Shown piece by piece: positions 55,042 through 64,000 of a stretch of DNA of 64,000 nucleotides (the first letter of the stretch is position 1; every line of letters starts with the position of its first letter). Both the position numbers and the translations under genes were made by a program. The stretch is from NCBI GenBank assembly GCA_038030265.1, contig CM075937.1, forward strand, positions 45,798,198 to 45,862,197. Direction: 5' to 3'. The stretch comes from Corythucha ciliata. Taxonomy: Eukaryota > Arthropoda > Insecta > Hemiptera > Tingidae. Under the pieces are notes generated by a model. It was given only the letters and a program-made list of their open reading frames with translations, had not been told where the DNA came from and did no database searches.

Positions 55042-56811
55042 CCAACATGGACCTCGTAAGGTGCGGGTTTCTCCGAGCATTTGAGATAATTGTCGGCCAC
55101 TCGGATGGAGCGTCGACTGTTTTAGCTTTCACTTTTTTCTCGATCATGGCGTGGACAGTGTCAGCCGCGACATGTAGGTGTCCTGGCTCGAGTAACGTGA
55201 TCATGATTTACTCAATATTTTTTGATCTTTTCAAAAAGAAATACAGCGTCCCAAGGACCTGGTTGTTTTTATTTTGCCCCGGACAATCGCAGAATAATGA
55301 AACGGTTTTCGCGTTTTCTCTTTCATCCACTAGTAAAGTAGAGCCACAAGGTTGTACAGATTTCATTGGAACCCCTCATACCATCTGTCTCGTTCCATAC
55401 CAAACAAATTCCTTTTTTCGACGCCGTTTCAAAAAAAGTCTCGTTATAAACAGCGAGTTTCCTTGAGTAGTAGAGTAACATGGAAGATCCACACGGGGTG
55501 TTCAGAACTTTTGCAAATCGAAACTTGAAGTGATGAAGGATGAATCTCTTCTAGATAACTCCTGATGTTCCAAACGGAATTGCTTTGACCAGTCAGCTTC
55601 TTTTCTATGAACCTCGTATTTATCCAAAAATTCTTGGGATTTCCTTTCTTCTTCCGTTGCATTTTTGAAAGCTTCACATTGTGCACATTTGTCCTTTTTG
55701 GGCTTATGAAACCCAATGTTGAACTCTGTATTGAAAATATGCCTGAAGACTCCAATGCTGACTTTGGCTATATTTCTAATGGTGCAGTCCTGTTCGTACA
55801 GCTAGTAAACTGTTGACATATTTTCAAATTCCGAGGGGAGGTACTTTTTTGACGAGCTGGATCGACAATAATGAGACGGCACCGCTGGGAGTTTTTTAAT
55901 AAATTCCAGTACGTGACTGGCAACGTTGGGCCGGGGTTTTATTTGGAGGAGATTTTTTACCGGTTGCGTCGTCCTTGGACACGCTCAAGTCCGTCCGATT
56001 TTCTATGGTATAACGGACAAATTTTTCGCCCACATCAAATGTTTTTAGGAAGAAAATTCTGCATACTGGTTTCCCTTTGAACAGATACTGGTAAGTCACG
56101 GATCGACATTTTTTTGGTTCCTTCGAATATCTTCGCTTCACAGGCTGAATTTTGGTGGATGCCACGATGAAGTCTTTCTGGCGTTCTTTGCTTTTTAAAT
56201 CATAAAACGATTTGAACATCGAAGAACGATCGTTTTCACTGATCAGGTAACATTTGTTAGGACACTTCCCTGGTCTGCAAGGGTTAGGCTGAACTCTCTT
56301 GCTCCCTTGAGTCGCACCATTTCGTTTTGTGTAAGCTTCTCCTCTCAATTTCTTAAGCTTATTGTCTGATCTTGTTAGGCTTGTTTTTTCTTTTCAACCC
56401 CCTGTTCAACGTTCCATCGCAGTCAAAATAAGCTGGTTGAGAAGAGTCACAGAAAATATTGTCGTCAGGAATGTCATGTCGGTGATTCTCTTCGAAGTCG
56501 AGCTGCTGGATTGAGCCTTCGGAAATCCCATCACAAGTGGTAAATACATCGTTTTGCTTAGGATTGATCAACTGAATCATGTCGATGGGTACATTAGGCA
56601 CTGCGGTATTGGCGTCACACGCCGTAGATTGATTGTTGTTTTCCTCGATGCCAGATGGTTGATTCGCTTCGTTGGAGGTGGCATCAGGTAAGAAAACGCC
56701 GAGGTTATCATTTGTCAGAGAACTATTGTTGAGAACGTCTAGCATGAAAACAATCGGAATATTGTCGATCTCAAGGTCAGTTTCGATGATAGTTGCCAGT
56801 TGGTTTGTCAT
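55042..56811 (-). pseudogene. Relic of an uncharacterised invertebrate multigene family (DUF7869-like)
   Basis: Read on the - strand in several frames, the parts keep one order. An acidic N-terminus comes first (MTNQLATIIETDLEIDNIP), then a Cys-rich part (CRPGKCPNKCYLISENDR), KPVCRIFFLKTF and FRHIFNTEFNIGFHKPKKDK with CAQCEAFKNATEEE. Next come LNTPCGSSMLLYYSRKLAV, CLVWNETDGMRGSNEI and LLEPGHLHVAADTVHAMIE, and finally APSEWPTIISNARRNPAPYE. This matches my memory of a large family of insect and other invertebrate proteins with a transposase-like C-terminal domain. It is broken by frameshifts at about 56,380, 55,890 and 55,470 and by stops, and it ends exactly where the Gypsy sequence begins. 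Function is unknown. Confidence 0.6.
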
Positions 56812-56949
56812 TTTGTTACTGGGGCTTGGTGTATTGTGGTAATTCCGTGGTTCTCTTCCTGGCCAGTATGTTGAGTAGCATCACCTGAATTGACTTCCCA
56901 TGTCGTTAAAACGTCGTAATTTTCGAGTTCGTTGTCGAATTCTTCGATT

Positions 56950-57520
56950 CTTCCATTCCATTCATCCATTCATTTCTGCCAAAAATCATCATTTTTAAAT
57001 TATAAATTTCACGACACTTAATTCAAGAATTAGTGATGTTTCTCAATTTTATCTGCGAATTTTCGTTTTGTCTAAATTTTAGCAGGTGGTAGCGTTTACA
57101 ACCCGTGCATTACCTACCTAGTTCTGTCAATTTTTGCCAAGAATTGGCGTTTGACTCAATTTAAGCTGCAAATTAGCAATTTTTTCCATTTTTAACTGAG
57201 AAAAATTAGCACTTTTCCCCAATTTGAACTGAAAATTAACGTTTTCCTTAATTTTAGCTGCACTAATTTGTTTTTCAATTTTTGCCGCGAATTAGTGATT
57301 TTTTTCATTTTGTATCGGCGAATTAACGTTTTTCCATAACTTTGTATCTGCAAATTCCAAATTAGCGATTTTTCCCAATTTCAGCTGTGAAATCGCGTTT
57401 TTTCACAAATTTTGCGGCCATTCAGCATCCTATTCCCTTTTTCATACGTGAATGGGCGATTTTACGCCACTTCAGTTGTGAATTTGCCACTTTTGTCCAA
57501 TTTTAACCTGAACACGTAGC
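56950..57520 (-). repeat. Minisatellite block, inverted copy of 25,050-25,640
   Basis: The block is the reverse complement of 25,050-25,640 over some 560 bp, unit by unit, including unique landmarks (GCATTACCTACC, GGCCATTCAGCATCCTATTC, TTCATTTTGTATC and a CATCCATTCATTTCTG end). Shared landmarks mean common descent as a long unit. Confidence 0.8.
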
Positions 57521-58139
57521 CGTGTTTTCAAGTGTATTTTGGAGTTTATTTTTGAAAATAAGTGGCCCTGATCGCGTTCCATCAACATACTAGGAAAAAT
57601 ATTACATGGGCGAGACAGTCACGAGTTCAGAAAGAGCCGCTCCGTCTCTTGAGGGCTGCGAAACAAGGATTTGAACAAAAGTCGCCACACTCATACAGTT
57701 ATCGCTGTGCTCGAACCACGGGTCTTCTCATTCGCAGTGCTGGTACATTATAATGTTTCTTAATTAGTTTGTTTCTTGCTTGCGAGCGATTATTATATGA
57801 AATAAACGTTCGTGATTTCTTAGCCCTGTATTTCTCTTTGCTATCAGAGGATCGACCCCTGAAGAAACATACCCAAAAATACACAACACATCAGTAAAAA
57901 ACAAGTTATCTCGTACTCAGAAACATGACGTATTCCATAAAAAACATGAGTGACGGATTTCCCGGTGGCTTCTGTCGTGATTCCCGGAAGAGGATTGGAG
58001 CTACTTGCGCACGTTGAAATATCCGGAAAAGAAGTCCAACAACTCGCGCATGGTCGACCGTTTAAAATAAAGATTCTCCGGAATATATTTGTGGGTTATT
58101 CACTTTATTAATGCCTTGTGAAACAATCTAAAAATTCAC
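57521..58139. other. No gene seen, left flank of the assembly gap
   Basis: Short frames only. A weak match to unspliced coding sequence (SRVQKEPLRLLRAAKQGFEQ) at 57,620-57,690 has no family resemblance. Confidence 0.35.
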
Positions 58140-58639
58140 NNNNNNNNNNNNNNNNNNNNNNNNNNNNNNNNNNNNNNNNNNNNNNNNNNNNNNNNNNNNN
58201 NNNNNNNNNNNNNNNNNNNNNNNNNNNNNNNNNNNNNNNNNNNNNNNNNNNNNNNNNNNNNNNNNNNNNNNNNNNNNNNNNNNNNNNNNNNNNNNNNNNN
58301 NNNNNNNNNNNNNNNNNNNNNNNNNNNNNNNNNNNNNNNNNNNNNNNNNNNNNNNNNNNNNNNNNNNNNNNNNNNNNNNNNNNNNNNNNNNNNNNNNNNN
58401 NNNNNNNNNNNNNNNNNNNNNNNNNNNNNNNNNNNNNNNNNNNNNNNNNNNNNNNNNNNNNNNNNNNNNNNNNNNNNNNNNNNNNNNNNNNNNNNNNNNN
58501 NNNNNNNNNNNNNNNNNNNNNNNNNNNNNNNNNNNNNNNNNNNNNNNNNNNNNNNNNNNNNNNNNNNNNNNNNNNNNNNNNNNNNNNNNNNNNNNNNNNN
58601 NNNNNNNNNNNNNNNNNNNNNNNNNNNNNNNNNNNNNNN
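58140..58639. other. Assembly gap (500 N)
   Basis: A round 500-base run of N is a scaffold gap of unknown true length. Open frames through it are meaningless. Confidence 0.99.
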
Positions 58640-58794
58640 ATACTATATACAATAAAGATCAATTAGACATTACAATGATAATCATTAAGGTTTTTGTACA
58701 CATTGAACCTGTTTTATAAATTAAAGCAACTAAATCTTATTTACTCAGCTAACTGAAAAAGAGGTAATTTAAACTAATTATTATTTAATCCTAA

Positions 58795-59128
58795 AGCGGC
58801 CCATACACGTACATTAATATTGCGCAATAATAGGGGTTGTACAATAAAATTGAACGTTTGTGGATTGTATTGATGGGTTACACAATATAAAGCCGGATAC
58901 GCACATGCGGTACTTGCCAAGTAACGAGCAACACATTTTTGAAATTCTCAGCTGGTTGGTTTGTAGACAATTGCTAGAAATTGATTGAATATTTGGCAAG
59001 TTACTTGGCAAGTACCGCATGTGTGCATCCGGCTTAATGAACAACCTATTTTTTTATCCCTAAACATCTGGAAACGAAATATTGTACAAATTTATTGCGC
59101 AATATTTATTGTACGTCTATGGACCCCT
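58795..59128. mobile_element. Harbinger-type MITE, itself split by a second one
   Basis: The ends AGCGGCCCATACACGTAC and (inverted) AGGGGTCCATAGACGTAC, with further match through ATATTGCGCAATA, are flanked by TAA at 58792-58794 and 59129-59131. Without the insertion the element is about 190 bp. Confidence 0.75.
58891..59034. mobile_element. Nested Harbinger-type MITE
   Basis: Inverted ends AGCCGGATACGCACATGCGG and CCGCATGTGTGCATCCGGCT lie 144 bp apart, followed inside by TACTTGCCAAGTAAC and its inverse. TAA flanks it at 58888-58890 and 59035-59037. It sits inside the element that starts at 58795, so it is the younger of the two. Confidence 0.8.
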
Positions 59129-59131
59129 TAA

Positions 59132-59457
59132 AGTTTCCTAGTAATAAATTATTGTTTGTTTTATAAACTATTAGCCTCTTAACAGTTGTAATAAAAAAGT
59201 ATACACATGACATCAAAGTTATAAAATTTGATGTCACATTTCTCAATTTTGAAATGCTAACAATCTGCGGCCAAACGGCGTTATGTTTTTTTTTTTTTAT
59301 TATTTCGTATTTTACCGGGACTCACCTTAGTGTGTGTATGAGGGGAGGGAGGCGTTTCCACGTGTAAAATACTATGACGAACACTCTTCTACATCGTTTT
59401 CAACCTTTTTGGCGCCTATATATAGGCATTTTCTGCACTCCAAGGGGAGGGGGGATG
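59132..59457. other. 3' flank of the masquerade gene
   Basis: AT-rich DNA with a T run at about 59,287-59,299. It should hold the 3' UTR and poly(A) site of the - strand gene; I could not place them. Confidence 0.4.
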
Positions 59458-61435
59458 CTACAGGTTGTTGACACTAATGATTTGATTGATCCAACCGATG
59501 AATGCCGAAACTTTGACGTACACGCCTGGAACGTCGATACGTCCACAGCCAAAACCCCAAGAGACGAGTCCGGCCAATTCATAGAAACCGTCATCCTCGC
59601 AGACGAGCGGTCCTCCGCCGTCACCCTTTATAAAAGGAAGATGGAAGAGGTGTTAGTTTATTGAGTTGTGCTGGGGGAGTCGAAGGAAATAAAAACAAAA
59701 ATGGTGGGGTGGGGGGCTTACTTGACAAGCGTCGTTGCCTTTTTCACCGCCAGCGCAAAAACTACTCGCTGGGAGAATAAAAATTTTCTCAGTGACGGCG
59801 TTGATTTTCCTTATGCACTCAACATCGCTGACTATTGGAATTTCGGCCTCTCTTACCCTTAATGGAATTGGTCCGGCTGAAGACACAAATTGCAGTTAAA
59901 ATAATAGACAATGATGATTGGTGGGAGGGGGGGGGGAGGTACATACATTCTCCCATATAACCGTAACCGGTGACTGTACACCGTTTACCGGCTGCTTGTG
60001 ACACGCCTCGCGCTGGTAAACACACCAGGCAGACGCCGTCTCTCAGTTCGGCCTGACCGTGAAGTTTCAACAGGGCGATGTCATTGTCCAACGTTTGCGA
60101 GTTGTGATTATGGTGAATATAAGTGGTCGCGACGCGAAGTGTTTGAGCTCCCGCCGATCCGTATTTTTTAGTTAGGTCGTCGTCGCCCACACGAACGTAG
60201 ATGGCGTCGCCGGATCGTACAATACTGCGAAATTTGGGGAAACAGAAAAAACAAATTGAATATTAGTGTATGGGGGGGGGGTGAAAAAATTGAAATAAAC
60301 ATCGCGCGTATTTACTTCGTAACGCAATGGGCGGCGCTCAACACCCACTGGGTGCCAATAAGAGCTCCACCGCACAGGTACTGATTCAAAGAATTGATGA
60401 GTGCCACTTGCCAGCACCATTCACTGGGACCGGCGTCCTCTCCGCCGACGACACGTGCTTTTCTGTCAGTCCCTTTGACACCACAAACGTACTTTGAGTA
60501 AACAGGAGGACGGGTAACCGCTGAGCCACTAATTGGAGCTGAAAAAACACAATTTTTTTTTTTAATAACAAAAATTCACATAGTTTCATTATTAAAAATA
60601 TTACTTTGAGTCGTAAGGTGGGGAGGAACCGGCCTCTGAGTTGGTGGTGGTCGGTAAGGGAGAATCGGCGATGACACTGGAGGAATGGTGTCGTTTCTCG
60701 AAATTGTATTCTCCGAATTGTTGTTAGTTTCTCCACGGATGATAGACTTTGGGGCACAGCACTGCGTACCAGCTTTTTTACACTTGAACAACTCAGTCAT
60801 CTCGGCGTTGCCTACAGAATAGAAAATGTAAACTTTGTTGCGGTGCGGTTTGGGGGGGGGGGGTTCCACTTAGAGGGACTGCGTGCGAACTTACGGAAAC
60901 ACGTGAAAGACAAGTAAGAGACAATGCAAGAGCCGGGACAGTCGGGCCGAGTGTCAGGCGGGGTCGGTTTTGGAGTCGTCGTCGTCGTTGTCGGTCTCGG
61001 CCTTGGTTTGGTGACAGCCTGTCGCGTGTTGTCGCAACACACCGACCCACGCTGACAGTTGGACGTGTGCGGCACAAGAACGGACGGCCTTTCGCAGAAC
61101 GCCGCCATAATGTTTAAAACGCAAAAGCCCGGACACCGAGGCAGATTGCTCTGTTGCGGCGGCGGCGGCGGTGGTGGCGATGATGTAGTGGTCGTTGGTC
61201 GCCTTGTCGTGGTCGATGTTGTTGGTGACGGTTGTCTCTGCGGTGGCTCCTGTTGCGAGTTGGAACCTCCAGATGTCGTTCCACCAGTGGGTCGCTCGCT
61301 TCCAGGCGAGGGGTTTGTTATACAGCAACTGTCGTCGCCTGGGCAGACGGCCTCGGTGTCGATGTCATCGCAGAACAAAGCGAATAGTCCTGTAACGCAT
61401 TCACCTCGACACTTATGACCACCAGAAGAAGTTGG
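59458..61435 (-). CDS. mas: Masquerade-type serine protease homologue (inactive), 5' exons missing
   Basis: Six exons, at 61435-60895, 60811-60605, 60538-60316, 60224-59947, 59876-59722 and 59625-59458, join in phase (1,572 nt, 523 residues plus stop TAG). Three clip-like disulphide knots come first: [32 protein letters not shown] and [17 protein letters not shown], separated by Thr/Pro-rich linkers. A trypsin-fold domain follows from [14 protein letters not shown] (His kept), NDIALLKL (Asp kept), and GDGGGPLVC, where the catalytic Ser is Gly. The domain order and the phrase ETEIPIV-like region match Drosophila masquerade closely. That protein is secreted, binds the cell surface and matrix, and is needed for muscle attachment and axon guidance, without protease activity. 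Drosophila has five clip domains, so the signal peptide and first knots lie on exons further right, among repeats or beyond the window. Confidence 0.93.
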
Positions 61436-61516
61436 CTGTGAACGGAAATCGAAGGCACAACACACATTAATTGCAAGCACAATCCCATAAAAGGGTCCGT
61501 ATACTGTCGAGGGGGG

Positions 61517-63432
61517 CAGGGGCGGTCGCCAGCCTTCCTCGGAGAAATGAGGGGGAGGAGATTATGTCAGTTTTGCTTTTTTTTAAAATTTCATCCTCGT
61601 AACTTGCAACTGGGAACTGCTAATTGGCGTTTTATTAGTTTTAGCCGTGAATTTGCACTTTCTATCGATTTTTGTCGCGAAAAATTTCTTAAATTCCCGC
61701 ATTTGCACGATTTTAGCGGCAAATCATCATCTTTACTCAATTTTAGCCCACGAATTAACGGAATTTCACAAATTAATCCACGAATATTCAGCGTTTTTCG
61801 CGAATGAGCGTTTTTTGACTGGCGTTGTGTTGGTACTGATTCAACGCTTTTTCTTAAATCAAGCTGCGAATCAGCGCGTTTCCTCGAATTACAGTGCTAG
61901 TTACCGTTTTTTTTTTTTATTCACTTAGCCGTTTGAAATAGCGCTTTTTCTGAAGTTTAGCTGCGCATTATCGTTTAATTTCGATTTTAAACAGAAATTT
62001 GGGGGTTTTCTCAGTTTTGACCGCATATTAGCGGATTTTCATAAATATATCCGCGAATTAACGTTTTTTTTCTCAATTTCAGCCACGTATCACGGCTTTT
62101 CTTTAGTTCTTGCCGCGCTTAAGGCCTTGTGTCAATTCTAGCTTAATTTTTGTGTCAATTATTGATCAATTTTAAACGAGAATTAGCCCTTTTACTAATG
62201 GTAATCTGCGGATTTTATCAAATTGTTCCGTGAATTAGCAGTTTTTCTTCAATTTAACTGCAAATTAAGGCTTGTTCTCAATTTTAGCCGCGTACTAGCG
62301 GATTTTCTCATACTGATCCACGAATTCTAATTTTTCTCCATTTCACCTGTACGAATAAACGCTCCTTTCTCAATTTTAGCAGCGATTGAGCGTTTCAACT
62401 CAAAGTTATCCGGGAATTTACTAATTTTTCTCAGTTTTAGCCACATAGTCACGGGTTTTCTCAAATTTATCCTCGAACCAGCGTTTTTCAATTTTAGTCA
62501 AGATTCAGAACTTATCTTAATTTTTGCCTCGAACTACCGGGTTTTCTCAATTTAGTCGTGAAGTTGCCCCACCAACTATACAATTTCGCGGACATTCCAT
62601 CAGAAAACTTGTAATCTTGTTCAAATTAGGACCCGAATTTGCAAAATTACAAATATTTTATGTCTAATTCCGCAGCATTTTAGCTTCAGAATGTTACAAT
62701 TTTACGGCCAGTCGACAGAATTCGAGTGCTGTCGGCGTTGGCTTGCCCGAAATCCATATGGTCACGGAGAAAGATCCCCGGAACTCGAAATTTCGCGGAA
62801 ATAAAGACCAGTAGCTAACAATTTCACGGGAATAAATAGCGGAAACTACCGCAACGCCACTGGTATATAATTAGACCAGGGGCTGACTGTAATTTCATGA
62901 CAGTATGCCAGAAAAAAAGGGACCGAAACTTGGAAATTTTGCAGATATTTAGCTCTGATTGATGTAATTCTTTGCTGATTTCTCCAATTTTACCTCGGGG
63001 CATTGCAGCTAAAATTGAAAATGTTCTCCTCATTTTGAGCTGTGAATAAGCGACTTTCCTCAATTCAATCCACGAATTAGAAATTTCTTAATTTTAACAG
63101 CAAATTGGTGATTTTTTTCACTTTTAGCGTTGAATTTTTACCCGCAAATTAGAGATATTCTCAAGTTTAGCCGCGAGTAACGTTCTTCTGGATTTTAGCC
63201 GCGAATTAGCGGTCTTTTTTCACTTATATCCATTAATTTACTTTTTTTTCAATTTTGGCTACAAAAATGGCAGCAAATTAGCGTTTTTTTTCTTTTTAGC
63301 AGTGAATTAGCACTTTGTCTCAATTCGATCAGAAAATTAATGTTTTCCATAATTTTAGTTGCCCTAATTAGTGATTTTCTCAATATTACCCGGAAGTTAG
63401 CGTTTTTGATTTTACAGTTCAGCCTCACCTTA

Positions 63433-63469
<37 letters not shown>

Positions 63470-64000
63470 CCACTTTTAACCATGAATTACCGCTTTTTCT
63501 CAATTAGAGGCGCAGATCAACGTTTTTTTCCATTTTTGCAGCGCCTCAGGTAGTGATTTTTTCTTTTGTATCCACGGATCAATGTTTTTCCTCTACATTT
63601 TATTAGTGAATCAATACTTTTTCTCAATTTCATCCAGGAATCTGCGATTTTTCTCTATTTTGACTTTTTAACCGGAATTAATTATTGATTTTTTTTGTCA
63701 TATTTTACCGCGAAATTAGCGTTTGTTCCAATTTTAGATGCTAGTTACCATTTTTTCTTCAATTTTATCTCCGAATTAGAGTTTTTTTCTGAATTTTAGC
63801 AAAGGTTTAATTAGCTATTTTGACCAATTTTGGCTAAGAATTAGAATTGTTTGCAAATTCAGTCACTAATTGGAGCCTTTTCTCTTTTTATCCAAGAATG
63901 AGTGATTATACGTATGCAATTTTAGTTGTAAATTTGACATTTTTCGCAATTTTGTCCCCGAATTATCTTAGCTGCAGGCTAAATTTTTATCTCTTTTCTA
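61517..64000 (-). repeat. Long ~30-bp minisatellite block, hAT-type end at 61,517
   Basis: CAGGGGCGGTCGCCAGCC at 61517 looks like the left end of another hAT-like element. From 61,600 to the window edge the 30-bp unit runs in reverse orientation (CTCAATTTTAGCCGCGAATT). A T run of 44 bases lies at 63436-63479. The piece at 62,560-63,000 is less regular and contains different, AT-rich sequence. The right end is outside the window. The block lies upstream of the visible masquerade exons, so it is probably intronic. Confidence 0.75.

Noticed and set aside
58108..58666. Open frames through the N run
   Set aside because: They are artefacts of the assembly gap.
60386..61418. Extra frames on both strands over the masquerade exons
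   Set aside because: The masquerade reading explains this DNA by phase, splice sites and domain motifs. The others are Ser/Pro/Thr- or Gly-rich shadows.

Overview
This is a window of a eukaryotic nuclear genome. Three host genes can be recognised by their spliced exons: the end of an ionotropic-receptor-type glutamate receptor (left edge, + strand), a DCN1-like protein 3 gene (15.5-16.7 kb, - strand) and most of a masquerade-type inactive serine protease (59.5-61.4 kb, - strand). A fourth gene, at least 19 exons long (31.4-42.3 kb, + strand), encodes a large membrane protein that I cannot name. Masquerade plus an IR-type receptor point to an arthropod or close panarthropod relative. Nothing in the sequence fixes the order. 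Introns are short, with ordinary GT-AG borders, and long G and C runs are frequent.

The rest is mostly mobile DNA in layers. The commonest component is a degenerate unit of about 30 bp (roughly GCTAATTCGCGGCTAAAATT followed by GAGAAAAATC), in blocks of 0.3-2.8 kb and in both orientations. At least two of these blocks, and probably a third, lie inside hAT-like elements. They have CAG(G/T)-type ends and 8-10 bp target-site duplications, at 20.5-22.3 kb and 33.7-36.3 kb (exact) and 2.8-9.7 kb (7 of 8). The blocks are therefore cargo of a dispersed transposon family and not local satellites.

Region by region: 0.2-0.7 kb receptor gene; 2.8-9.7 kb hAT-like element broken by a LOA-like LINE whose 5' four-fifths is inverted (twin priming); 10.3-10.9 kb two fold-back elements; 11.3-14.3 kb R1-like LINE relic; 15.5-16.7 kb DCUN1D3; 16.9-28.3 kb minisatellite and MITEs; 29.1-30.7 kb Copia relic between inverted arms; 31.4-42.3 kb membrane-protein gene with a hAT element and LINE pieces in its introns; 44.3-48.4 kb hAT-like and fold-back elements, one a 454-bp near-perfect hairpin; 50.7-51.0 kb tRNA-like gene inside inverted and direct repeats; 51.3-55.0 kb Gypsy element joined to a decayed invertebrate gene family member (55.0-56.8 kb); 58.1-58.6 kb assembly gap; 58.8-59.1 kb nested TAA-type MITEs; 59.5-61.4 kb masquerade; 61.5 kb to the end, minisatellite.

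The host genes look intact where visible and are not an operon. Every autonomous transposon seen here is broken by frameshifts, deletions or lost catalytic residues. Exon borders were placed by eye from splice sites and frame continuity. Family names come from recalled motifs, not from database searches.
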